DNA of 38,712 bases, taken from positions 1-38,712 of the forward strand of contig DXEY01000115.1 of the NCBI GenBank assembly GCA_019114745.1. The letters run 5' to 3'. Below the pieces are notes generated by a model that worked only from the letters and a program-made list of their open reading frames with translations, did no database searches and was not told where the DNA came from. This stretch comes from Candidatus Mediterraneibacter colneyensis. Lineage in GTDB: Bacteria > Bacillota > Clostridia > Lachnospirales > Lachnospiraceae. Made by a program: the position numbers and the translations under genes. Shown here piece after piece: positions 27,941-36,852 of this stretch. The stretch's first letter is position 1. Every line of letters starts with the position of its first letter.

Positions 27941-28036
27941 ATACCAAAATGCGATGCAACTTTACACAAAATGGATATAAGTTGCATTTTGGTATAAACA
28001 CGAAAAATGCGGATATTCTTAGATACATTTTGGTAT
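27941..28036. promoter_or_regulatory. Divergent control region with three RCATTTTGGTAT boxes
   Basis: ATACCAAAATGC (27941-27952), GCATTTTGGTAT (27984-27995), ACATTTTGGTAT (28025-28036); TATAAT at 28039-28044. Confidence 0.75.
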
Positions 28037-28088
28037 GTTATAATCATGGCATAAGCGGAAAAAGCTAAAGGAAGGAGCTGAATCAATT

Positions 28089-29372
28089 ATGAAAAAGAAA
28101 AACGCGGTCAGTGCGGTGCTCGCGGTGTCCATGCTTGCCACACTGATTCTTCCGGGATGCGGTTCGGGCGGCGACAGCGGTGTGACGGAGATCGAGATCC
28201 TGCAGTACAAACCGGAAGCGGCAACGTATTTTGACCAGGTGGAAGATGAGTTCAATGCGTCTCATGACGATATTCACCTGACCATCAGTTCACCGAATGA
28301 TGCCAGTACGATCATGAGAACCCGTTTTATCAGGGAGGACTATCCTGATATCATCGGCATAGGAGGAGACATCAACTATTCTTACTATGTTGACGCGGGT
28401 ATCCTTGCCGATGTATCAGACTACGAGGGGCTGTCTGATATCAACCAGTCTTATATCGACATTCTGGAGAATCTCGAGATCGTTCCGACCGAAGGCACAT
28501 ACGGAGTTCCCTATGTGGCAAATGCTGCCGGCATCCTTTACAACAGGGATATGTTTGAGGAGCATGGCTGGGAGATCCCGGAGACATGGACAGAGCTGCT
28601 CGCCCTGTGCGAGGATATCCAGGCGGAAGGCATCCTGCCGTTCTACTTCGGATTCCGCGATACGTGGACCTGTCTGGCGCCGTGGAACGCCCTTGCAGTA
28701 GGACTTGCGCCGGCTGACACCTGCCGGAATGTAAATGCGGGAGAGACGACATTTACAGAGGAATACCGTGAGACGGCAGAGAAGTGTCTTGAACTTGTGA
28801 GCTACGGGCCGGACGATCCGTTTGCATACGGCTACAATGACGCGTGTACGGCGTTTGCGAACGGAGAATCAGCGATGTACCCGATCGGAAGCTACGCGGT
28901 ACCCCAGATCCTGTCGGTAAATCCGGAGATGAATATTGATTCCTTCGTAATGCCGGGCAACGACAATGTAGAGGACAACACACTGAACTCGGGCGTTGAC
29001 CTGATGTTCGCAGTGACAGAAGCATGCGAGCACAAGGAAGAGGCTCTTGAAGTGATCGATTTCCTGCTTGAGGATGAGAATATCCAGGCTTATATCGACG
29101 ACCAGAACGCGATCCCGTGTAAGACCGGAGACTTCCAGCTTGCATCACAGCTTGACGGCATGACCTCATCTATCGAGGCGGGCGACATGACGGACTACCA
29201 GGATCACTATTATCCGTCTGAGATGGCGGCTGACGCGCTGATCCAGACATACCTGATCAACGAGGATGTGGATGCGTTCCTGAGTGACTTTGATTCGCGC
29301 TGGCAGAGGTACAACAGGGATATCATCCGTGAAGTCCAAGAATATAACGAAGAACACGGGACTGCCGAGTAG
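28089..29372 (+). CDS. Sugar ABC transporter substrate-binding lipoprotein (MsmE-like)
   Basis: Lipobox LATLILPGC; solute-binding protein family 1 pattern; followed by two permease genes. Confidence 0.92.
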   Translation: MKKKNAVSAVLAVSMLATLILPGCGSGGDSGVTEIEILQYKPEAATYFDQVEDEFNASHDDIHLTISSPNDASTIMRTRFIREDYPDIIGIGGDINYSYYVDAGILADVSDYEGLSDINQSYIDILENLEIVPTEGTYGVPYVANAAGILYNRDMFEEHGWEIPETWTELLALCEDIQAEGILPFYFGFRDTWTCLAPWNALAVGLAPADTCRNVNAGETTFTEEYRETAEKCLELVSYGPDDPFAYGYNDACTAFANGESAMYPIGSYAVPQILSVNPEMNIDSFVMPGNDNVEDNTLNSGVDLMFAVTEACEHKEEALEVIDFLLEDENIQAYIDDQNAIPCKTGDFQLASQLDGMTSSIEAGDMTDYQDHYYPSEMAADALIQTYLINEDVDAFLSDFDSRWQRYNRDIIREVQEYNEEHGTAE

Positions 29373-29389
29373 GAAAGGAGCGGGGAAAT

Positions 29390-30262
29390 ATGAAAAGAGC
29401 AAATGACAGCAAACGAACTTATATGCTGATCACAATACCGATCCTGGCACTGTTCGTATGCTTTAACACAGTACCGCTGATCCACGGTGTGATCTACAGT
29501 TTTACTAACTTTAAAGGATTTGGAGATTATGACTGGGTAGGCTTGAGGAACTACATGGATCTGTTCACAGACCCCAGAATCGGAAACTCCTATCTGTTTA
29601 CGATCAAGCTCGCCATTGTTGCTACGATCGTGACCAATGTGATCAGCCTGATCCTGGCGCTCGGACTGAACAGCAAGATCAAAGGAAAAACATTCCTGCG
29701 TGCGGCTTATTTCGTGCCGAACGTACTCGGAGCGCTGGTCGTAGGTTATATTTTCCAGTATATCTTTACTTACATCCTGCCGGAGCTGGGCAAGATGATC
29801 GGCAGCGAGACGCTGAGCGCCAGCCTGCTATCAAACACAAACCTGGCGTGGATCGCCATTGTAGTCGTATGTGCATGGCAGAATATCGCTATGAATACGA
29901 TCATCTATATTTCCGGACTTCAGACTGTGCCGGAAGATGTGTACGAGGCGGGCGACCTGGACGGAGCGACAGGCTGGAAGAAATTCAGATACCTGACCTT
30001 CCCGCTGATCATCCCGTTCTTTACTATAAATATGGTTCTCTGCGTGAAGAACTTCCTGATGGTATTCGACCAGATCATGGCGATGACCCAGGGAGGCCCC
30101 GCACAGAGTACAGAGTCTATTTCCTATCTGATCTACCAGAATGGTATGGAAGGCGGAAGCTTCGGATATCAGAGTGCTAACGCGGTCGTATTCTTTATCG
30201 TGATCGTTGCAATCTCTGTTGCGCAGATGTCCATATCAGGCAGGAAGGAGGAACAGTTATAA
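29390..30262 (+). CDS. Sugar ABC transporter permease (MsmF/MalF-like)
   Basis: EAA motif VYEAGDLDGATGWKKFRYLTFPLI. Confidence 0.93.
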   Translation: MKRANDSKRTYMLITIPILALFVCFNTVPLIHGVIYSFTNFKGFGDYDWVGLRNYMDLFTDPRIGNSYLFTIKLAIVATIVTNVISLILALGLNSKIKGKTFLRAAYFVPNVLGALVVGYIFQYIFTYILPELGKMIGSETLSASLLSNTNLAWIAIVVVCAWQNIAMNTIIYISGLQTVPEDVYEAGDLDGATGWKKFRYLTFPLIIPFFTINMVLCVKNFLMVFDQIMAMTQGGPAQSTESISYLIYQNGMEGGSFGYQSANAVVFFIVIVAISVAQMSISGRKEEQL

Positions 30263-31104
30263 TGTATGAGAAAATGAAAGCAAGAATCAACTGGCCCATT
30301 ACGATCCTTCTGTTTATCGGGCTGCTTACAATCGTATTCCCGCTGTACATGGCGATCATTATCGCATTTAAACAGCCGTCGGAGATGACGACGAGTATCT
30401 CCGGCATCCTGTCCCTGCCGGAGACGTGGAGCCTGAGCAACTTCGCGCAGGCGATGGAAGTGACAGACTTCTGGCGTTCGCTCGGCAACAGTTTGCTGGT
30501 TACGGTCAGCACGGTCGTGCTCTGTATCATCCTTCATTCTCTGATGGGATATGCCGTTGGAAGAAACAAATCGCACAGCAAAGTGTACAATGTAATTTAC
30601 CTGTTTATCGTAAGCGGTATGTTCGTTCCGTTCGCGATCCTGATGATGCCTCTGGCAAAACAGACGGCTGAGATGCACCTCGCAAATTGGGCTGGTGTTA
30701 TCCTCCTTTATGTGGTATTCTATATGCCGATGAATTTGCTCCTGTATACAGGATATCTTGTAAATATACCGATCGCACTTGAGGAAGCGGCGAGAGTGGA
30801 CGGCGCGAGCACATGGCGGACGTTCTGGAGGATCATCTTCCCGATCATGAAGCCGATGCACGCTACGGTAGCGGTCATCACCGCGCTGGCCGTATGGAAT
30901 GACGTTATGACTCCGCTGGTCATCATGGCAGGAAGCGGACAGAATACGCTGCCGCTGGCACAGCTTACATTCCAGACACAGTTTGGTACAAACTATAACC
31001 TGGCATTTGCATCGTATCTGCTGGCGCTGATCCCGATCATCATCTTCTACGTGATCTGCCAGAAACAGATCATCAATGGCGTGGTAAACGGCGCTGTGAA
31101 GTAA
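30262..31104 (+). CDS. Sugar ABC transporter permease (MsmG/MalG-like)
   Basis: EAA motif LEEAARVDGASTWRTFWRIIFPIMKP; starts on the last base of the preceding stop codon. Confidence 0.93.
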   Translation: MYEKMKARINWPITILLFIGLLTIVFPLYMAIIIAFKQPSEMTTSISGILSLPETWSLSNFAQAMEVTDFWRSLGNSLLVTVSTVVLCIILHSLMGYAVGRNKSHSKVYNVIYLFIVSGMFVPFAILMMPLAKQTAEMHLANWAGVILLYVVFYMPMNLLLYTGYLVNIPIALEEAARVDGASTWRTFWRIIFPIMKPMHATVAVITALAVWNDVMTPLVIMAGSGQNTLPLAQLTFQTQFGTNYNLAFASYLLALIPIIIFYVICQKQIINGVVNGAVK

Positions 31105-31222
31105 ATACAGCCGGATGCTATAAAATATCTGCGGTGAGGCGGGTCTGTGTACGGGATCAGTACATGAACCCGCCTTTGCGCGGGAGCGGTTTGTCATATT
31201 ACAGATCAGGAGAGACTTAGTT

Positions 31223-33406
31223 ATGAGTATCATTTATGAAGAAAAGCAGAAAACGATTACCCTGCACACAGAGAATACAACCTATCAGATGCAGATAGAC
31301 AGGTACGGTTTCCTGCTCCATCTATACTATGGAAAACGGGCAGAGGGCTGTATGGACTATCTGCTGACATACTATGACAGGGGATTTTCCGGCAATCCGT
31401 ATGACGCCGGGACAGATAAGACCTATTCCATGGACGCGCTGCCGCAGGAATTTCCTTCCCTTGGGACAGGGGATTACCGCACGCCGGCATGCATTATCAA
31501 AAATACAGACCGGACGTACAGCAGTGACTTCCGGTATGAGAGCCACACGATCCGGGAAGGGAAATACTCTCTGGAAGGGCTGCCGGCGGTATATGCCGAC
31601 GCCTGCGAGGCGCAGACTTTGGAGGTCGTGCTGGTGGACCGGGTGACAGGAGTGAAAGCGGAGCTTCTGTACGGCGTGCTGCCGGAGTATGACGTGATCA
31701 CAAGGAGCGTCAGGATCATCAATGCCAGCGAAGGGCATATTTCAGTGAAAAAACTGATGCCTGCCTGCCTTGAAATGGTGGGCGGAGAGTATGATTTTAT
31801 CACATTCTACGGCCGTCATGCCATGGAGCGCAACTGCCAGAGGATGCCCATCGGCCATGGGGTATCCAAGATCGGAAGCCTGCGCGGGACTTCCAGCCAC
31901 CAGTACAATCCGGCGGTGATCGTGGCGGAGCATGACGCCACGGAAGATGCGGGCGGATGTTATGGGATGGCGTTTGTCTACAGCGGGGGATTCCAGAGCG
32001 AGGCGGGAAAGGATCAGTATTATCAGACCCGCGTGCTGATGGGATTTTCTGAGGAACAGTTTGCCTATCCGCTCAATGCTGGCGAGGAGTTCCAGTCTCC
32101 GGAGGTTATTATGAGTTATTCTTCCGGGGGGCTGGCGAAGCTCTCCCATAATTTCCACCGCTGTATGCGCACCCACCTCTGCCGGGGCAAATACAAAGAG
32201 ATGGTGCGCCCGATCCTGCTGAACAGCTGGGAGGCGTCCTACTTTGACTTTACAGGCGAGAGCCTTCTGAAACTTGCAAAACAGGCGGCTGAACTGGGAA
32301 TCGAGATGTTTGTCATGGACGACGGATGGTTCGGCAGACGCGACAGCGAGCTCAGGGGACTGGGGGACTGGAAGGTCAATGAGGAGAAGCTGGGCTGTAC
32401 GCTCGGCGAGCTGATCGAAAAGATCAATGGCATGGGACTGAAATTCGGTATCTGGATCGAGCCGGAGATGGTAAACGAAGACAGCGACCTGTACCGCGAG
32501 CATCCGGACTGGGCGTTCGTCATACCCGGACGGCGTCCGAACCGTTCGAGACACCAGCTCGTCCTTGATTTCTCCAGAAAAGAAGTGGTGGACTATATCT
32601 ATGAGCAGATCTGCGGCGTCCTTGACCAGGGCAATGTGGAATATGTCAAGTGGGATATGAACCGGAGTCTGGCGGACATTTATTCTGCCACGGCGGACAG
32701 CCAGGGGCGTGTGCTACACGACTACGTGCTCGGGCTCTATGACTTCCTGGAGCGCCTGGTCAACCGGTATCCGAATATCCTGATCGAGGGGTGCAGTGGC
32801 GGCGGCGGACGTTTTGACGCCGGTATGCTGTACTACACACCTCAGATCTGGTGCAGTGACAATACCGACCCGATCGACCGTCTGGAGATTCAGTACGGGA
32901 CATCTTTCATCTATCCGGCATCTTCGATCGGCGCCCATGTTTCTGCTTCGCCGAACCATCAGACCGGAAGAGTCACTTCCCTCAAGACGAGAGGAATGGT
33001 GGCGATGGCGGGAACCTTCGGCTATGAACTGAACCTGAATGAACTCAGCGGGGAAGACAAAGCGGAGATCCGCCGCCAGATCGCAGAGTACAAAAAATAT
33101 GCGTCGCTCGTGCAGACCGGGCGCTACTACCGGCTGACCAATCCCCAGACGGATAACCAGGGGGCATGGGAGTTTGTCTCTGAGGATCAGACAGAGGCGC
33201 TCGTACAGGTCGTCGGCATTAAGAAACATGCCAATATGACGGTTGATTATATCAAAGTAAAAGGTTTGAAAGAAAATACGATGTACCGCGATACGGAAAG
33301 CGGGCGGATGTACAACAGCACCGCCCTTGCTGAGGCGGGGATACCAAAGCCGGTATTGGACGGCGAGTATCAGGCGTATCAGTGGCATTTCGTGTGTGAA
33401 AAATAA
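31223..33406 (+). CDS. Alpha-galactosidase, GH36
   Basis: MFVMDDGWFGRRDSELRGLGDW, VKWDMNRSL (nucleophile Asp), IWCSDNTDPIDRLEIQYG (acid/base). Confidence 0.96.
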   Translation: MSIIYEEKQKTITLHTENTTYQMQIDRYGFLLHLYYGKRAEGCMDYLLTYYDRGFSGNPYDAGTDKTYSMDALPQEFPSLGTGDYRTPACIIKNTDRTYSSDFRYESHTIREGKYSLEGLPAVYADACEAQTLEVVLVDRVTGVKAELLYGVLPEYDVITRSVRIINASEGHISVKKLMPACLEMVGGEYDFITFYGRHAMERNCQRMPIGHGVSKIGSLRGTSSHQYNPAVIVAEHDATEDAGGCYGMAFVYSGGFQSEAGKDQYYQTRVLMGFSEEQFAYPLNAGEEFQSPEVIMSYSSGGLAKLSHNFHRCMRTHLCRGKYKEMVRPILLNSWEASYFDFTGESLLKLAKQAAELGIEMFVMDDGWFGRRDSELRGLGDWKVNEEKLGCTLGELIEKINGMGLKFGIWIEPEMVNEDSDLYREHPDWAFVIPGRRPNRSRHQLVLDFSRKEVVDYIYEQICGVLDQGNVEYVKWDMNRSLADIYSATADSQGRVLHDYVLGLYDFLERLVNRYPNILIEGCSGGGGRFDAGMLYYTPQIWCSDNTDPIDRLEIQYGTSFIYPASSIGAHVSASPNHQTGRVTSLKTRGMVAMAGTFGYELNLNELSGEDKAEIRRQIAEYKKYASLVQTGRYYRLTNPQTDNQGAWEFVSEDQTEALVQVVGIKKHANMTVDYIKVKGLKENTMYRDTESGRMYNSTALAEAGIPKPVLDGEYQAYQWHFVCEK

Positions 33407-33426
33407 CAGAAACGGGGGCGTGAAAC

Positions 33427-35310
33427 ATGGCAGGGAAGACAAGAAAAGTAAAGAAGGCGGCAAAAGCAGGAGAGGACGCAGTCTTTCAGAAGAGACTCGC
33501 GCGCCATCACGACGAACTGCGCTGGCTGTATATGGAATTGTACGGCAATGACGCCATGTTCGCGGAACTGTGCAGCCAGATGAAAGAGTACTACGACCAG
33601 CGCAATGCAAAGCTGAAGAAGCTGGACGCCGAGCGCGAGGCGGCAGGCGCATGGTACCGGAAGCGGGATATGCTCGGCATGATGATGTATATCGATAATT
33701 TTGCCGGGGATATCAAAGGCGTCAGCAGGAAGCTGCCCTATCTGGAAAAGTGCAATGTAAATTATATCCATCTGATGCCATTCCTTGACTCGCCTAAGGG
33801 CAGGTCGGACGGCGGATATGCGGTCGCGGATTTCCGTAAGGTAAAGCCGGAACTTGGGACGATGGAAGATCTTGCGGATCTGGCAGAAAAATGCCATGAG
33901 AAGGGGATCAGCCTGTGCATGGATTTTGTGATGAACCATACGTCGGAGGATCACGAGTGGGCGGTGCGCGCCCGCCGGGGAGAGGGCGAGTACATGAGCC
34001 GTTATTTCTTCTATGCTGATCCGTCCATCCCGCAGGAGTATGAAAAGACGGTTCCCCAGGTATTCCCCACGACCGCTCCGGGGAATTTCACTTATCTGCC
34101 GGAGCTGGGGCATTATGTGATGACTACATTTTATCCGTACCAGTGGGATCTGAACTACAGGAATCCCCGGGTGTTCAACGAGATGATGTACAATTTCCTC
34201 TATCTTGCCAACCAGGGGATGGACATTATCCGCATTGACGCGGTTCCCTATATCTGGAAAGAGCCGGGCACAAACTGCCGGAACCTTCCGCAGGTACACA
34301 CGATCGTTCGGATGATGCGGATGATCGGCGAGATCGTATGCCCGGGCATCGTGCTCCTCGGGGAGGTCGTTATGGAGCCGGATAAGGTGGCGCCGTATTT
34401 TGGCACGGTGGAGAAGCCGGAGTGCCATATGCTCTACAACGTAACGACTATGGCGACGACATGGAACACTGTGGCGACAAGAGACATCCGCCTGCTCCGG
34501 CAGCAGATGGATATTGTCTGCGCCCTTCCGAGAGAATACACATTTCTCAACTATCTGCGGTGTCATGATGATATCGGATGGGGGCTCGACTATGCAACGC
34601 TCAGCAGCTGGGGCATGAAAGAAGTGCCACACAAGAAGTATCTGAACGATTACTTCCAGGGCAAGACGGAGGGAAGCGTGAGCCGGGGCGAGCTGTACAA
34701 TGAAGACCCGGTGACCGGGGACGCAAGGTTCTGCGGGACGACCGCGTCCATGTGCGGCGTGGAGAGCGCCGGGTTCGAGCAGGATGAGCAGAAGATGGAA
34801 TGGGCAGTGCGCAAAGACCTGATGCTCCATGCGTATATGTTTACCCAGTCCGGGATCCCGATGCTGTACAGCGGGGATGAGATCGGACAGGTCAATGATT
34901 ACACGTACAAAGAAGATCCGGACAAAGCGCCGGATTCACGGTATATACACCGTGGAAAATTCTGCTGGGATCTGACGGAAAAGATCAGTGATAAAGACAG
35001 CGTACAGGGCAGGATCTTTGAGGGGCTCAGTGCGCTGGAGAAGATCCGGCGGACGGAAGCAGTGTTTAACGCGGACGCCGAGGTGTACACGAAAGACTAC
35101 AGCGACCAGTCGATTCTGTGGGTTGTGCGCAGGGCAGAGGGCGAAGAGCTTCATGCAGTGTTCAATTTCAGCGATGAAGGAAAGACGGTCTGGATGCCTG
35201 AGAAAGCAGAGTACACGGATCTTGTGACCGGGCGGACGGCGGAAGTGGAGACAGTGGAGCTGCCCGGATGGGGATTTGTGTGGATGAAGAAAGGATCTGC
35301 AGAATCTTAG
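33427..35310 (+). CDS. GH13 subfamily 4 (amylosucrase / sucrose hydrolase-like) enzyme
   Basis: N-terminal helical region RLARHHDELRWLYMELYGND, MYIDNFAGDIKGV, MDIIRIDAVPYIWK, LLGEVVMEP, LRCHDDIGWG, PVTGDARFCGTTASM. Confidence 0.88.
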   Translation: MAGKTRKVKKAAKAGEDAVFQKRLARHHDELRWLYMELYGNDAMFAELCSQMKEYYDQRNAKLKKLDAEREAAGAWYRKRDMLGMMMYIDNFAGDIKGVSRKLPYLEKCNVNYIHLMPFLDSPKGRSDGGYAVADFRKVKPELGTMEDLADLAEKCHEKGISLCMDFVMNHTSEDHEWAVRARRGEGEYMSRYFFYADPSIPQEYEKTVPQVFPTTAPGNFTYLPELGHYVMTTFYPYQWDLNYRNPRVFNEMMYNFLYLANQGMDIIRIDAVPYIWKEPGTNCRNLPQVHTIVRMMRMIGEIVCPGIVLLGEVVMEPDKVAPYFGTVEKPECHMLYNVTTMATTWNTVATRDIRLLRQQMDIVCALPREYTFLNYLRCHDDIGWGLDYATLSSWGMKEVPHKKYLNDYFQGKTEGSVSRGELYNEDPVTGDARFCGTTASMCGVESAGFEQDEQKMEWAVRKDLMLHAYMFTQSGIPMLYSGDEIGQVNDYTYKEDPDKAPDSRYIHRGKFCWDLTEKISDKDSVQGRIFEGLSALEKIRRTEAVFNADAEVYTKDYSDQSILWVVRRAEGEELHAVFNFSDEGKTVWMPEKAEYTDLVTGRTAEVETVELPGWGFVWMKKGSAES

Positions 35311-35318
35311 AAAGTAAA

Positions 35319-35347
35319 TTGACAATTATGAATGTAAAAGCTATAAT
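35319..35347 (+). promoter_or_regulatory. Consensus sigma-A promoter of glnA
   Basis: TTGACA (35319-35324), 17-bp spacer, TATAAT (35342-35347). Confidence 0.92.
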
Positions 35348-35358
35348 AAGTGCGAAAC

Positions 35359-35397
35359 AAGGGCGTTTCTTCCAGGAGGAGAACGCCCTTTTGTCTT
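35359..35397 (+). terminator. Terminator-like hairpin in the glnA leader (candidate attenuator)
   Basis: AAGGGCGTT (35359-35367) / AACGCCCTT (35382-35390), then TTGTCTT. Confidence 0.7.
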
Positions 35398-35405
35398 AGC
35401 GGATC

Positions 35406-35429
35406 AAAATGAAAAGGAGGTTTCATTTT
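35406..35429 (+). promoter_or_regulatory. Perfect hairpin presenting the glnA Shine-Dalgarno in a hexaloop
   Basis: AAAATGAAA-AGGAGG-TTTCATTTT, 9-bp perfect stem, directly followed by ATG at 35430. Confidence 0.85.
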
Positions 35430-36761
35430 ATGCATAATTACACAAGAGAGGATATCCTGCGGCTTGTGGAAGAGGAGGATGTGGCGTTTATCCGTCTCCA
35501 GTTCACGGATATCTTCGGCACGATGAAAAATATGGCGGTCACGGTGAGCCAGCTCGAAAAAGCGCTGGACAACCGGTGCATGTTCGATGTCTCATCCCTG
35601 GACGGGCTTTCAGGCGAGGAGGACTCGGATATGTATCTCTATCCTGACCTGAGTACGTTTGAGATCTTTCCGTGGCGTCCGCAGCAGGGGAAAGTGGCGC
35701 GTCTGATCTGTGACGTGTACCGGACGGACGGAACGCCCTACGAAGTGGATCCGAGATTTGTCCTGAAAAAGGCGATCGCACATGCGGCAAAGCTGGGGTA
35801 TACGCTGAACGCCGGACCGGAATGTGAGTTCTTTTTGTTCCACACGGACGAAGACGGGCTGCCGACGACGCTGACGCACGAGAAGGGCGGATACTTCGAT
35901 GTGGGCCCGGTTGATTTCGGGGAAAATGCAAGGCGCGATATGGTGCTGACTCTGGAAGATATGGGATTTGAGATCCTGTCATCGCACCATGAGATCGCCC
36001 CGGCACAGCATGAGATTGATTTTCGCTATGACGAGGCTCTTGTAACTGCCGATAATCTTATGACATTTAAGATGGTGGTAAAGACGATCGCGAAACGCCA
36101 CGGGCTTCATGCCACCTTTATGCCAAAACCGCGCAGCGACACATACGGTTCCGGTATGCATATCAATCTGTCGCTGAACCGGGACGGGGTGAATATTTTT
36201 CAGAGCGGGGACGATGTAAACGGACTGAGCAGGGAAGGGTATTATTTCATCGGCGGGCTGATGAAGCATATGAAGGCAGTTACCTGTATCACCAATCCTA
36301 CGGTCAATTCCTATAAGCGGTTCGTGCCCGGGTACGAGGCGCCGGTTTATATGGGCTGGTCGTCAAAGACAAGAGGCCCGCTGATCCGGGTGCCGTCGGG
36401 AAGAGGAGAGAACACAAGGATCGAGCTGCGAAGCCCGGACGCCGCTGCAAATCCGTATCTTGCCCTTGCGGTCCTCCTTATGGCAGGGCTGGACGGGATC
36501 GAAAACAAGATCATGCCGCCGGCGTGCATTGACGAGAATATCCAGAAGATGACGCCGGAGCGCCGGGCTGAGCTGGGCGTGCAGGAACTTCCGCGCTCTT
36601 TAAAAGACGCGGTGGATGAGCTGGAGAAGGATGGATTTATCCTGGACGTTCTCGGGAAGGATCTGGCACATAAGATTATTAAAGCGCACAGAAAAGAGTA
36701 CAAAGAGTACTGTATGCAGGTGACAGACTGGGAGATCGGACAGTATCTTTACAGGGTGTAA
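35430..36761 (+). CDS. glnA: Glutamine synthetase type I
   Basis: FTDIFGTMKNMAV, NAGPECEFFLF, HHEIAPAQHEIDFRY, GSGMHINLSL, NSYKRFVPGYEAPVY; start MHNYTRED preferred because the upstream ATG at 35409 precedes the SD. Confidence 0.96.
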   Translation: MHNYTREDILRLVEEEDVAFIRLQFTDIFGTMKNMAVTVSQLEKALDNRCMFDVSSLDGLSGEEDSDMYLYPDLSTFEIFPWRPQQGKVARLICDVYRTDGTPYEVDPRFVLKKAIAHAAKLGYTLNAGPECEFFLFHTDEDGLPTTLTHEKGGYFDVGPVDFGENARRDMVLTLEDMGFEILSSHHEIAPAQHEIDFRYDEALVTADNLMTFKMVVKTIAKRHGLHATFMPKPRSDTYGSGMHINLSLNRDGVNIFQSGDDVNGLSREGYYFIGGLMKHMKAVTCITNPTVNSYKRFVPGYEAPVYMGWSSKTRGPLIRVPSGRGENTRIELRSPDAAANPYLALAVLLMAGLDGIENKIMPPACIDENIQKMTPERRAELGVQELPRSLKDAVDELEKDGFILDVLGKDLAHKIIKAHRKEYKEYCMQVTDWEIGQYLYRV

Positions 36762-36852
36762 CAGCGCTCCGGCATATGCCGGGGTGAAGCGGCGGGCAGC
36801 AGGCAGGTCAGCCGGGTAGCAGGCAGGATGGACAGCAGGAGGTGACACGGAT

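Noticed and set aside
30169-31233. 354-aa minus-strand ORF
   Set aside because: Antisense to the permease gene; Arg/His/Asp-rich shadow frame.
31742-32554. 270-aa minus-strand ORF
   Set aside because: Antisense to GH36 catalytic region.
33379-34830. 483-aa minus-strand ORF
   Set aside because: Fully antisense to the GH13_4 gene with clear catalytic motifs; His/Pro/Arg-rich composition typical of a shadow ORF in GC-rich coding DNA.
35353-35429. Canonical ANTAR dual-hexaloop (AxxGxx) antiterminator in the glnA leader
   Set aside because: I could not find two adjacent stems with A1/G4 hexaloops; AGCGGA at 35398-35403 fits the loop letters but lacks a convincing closing stem.
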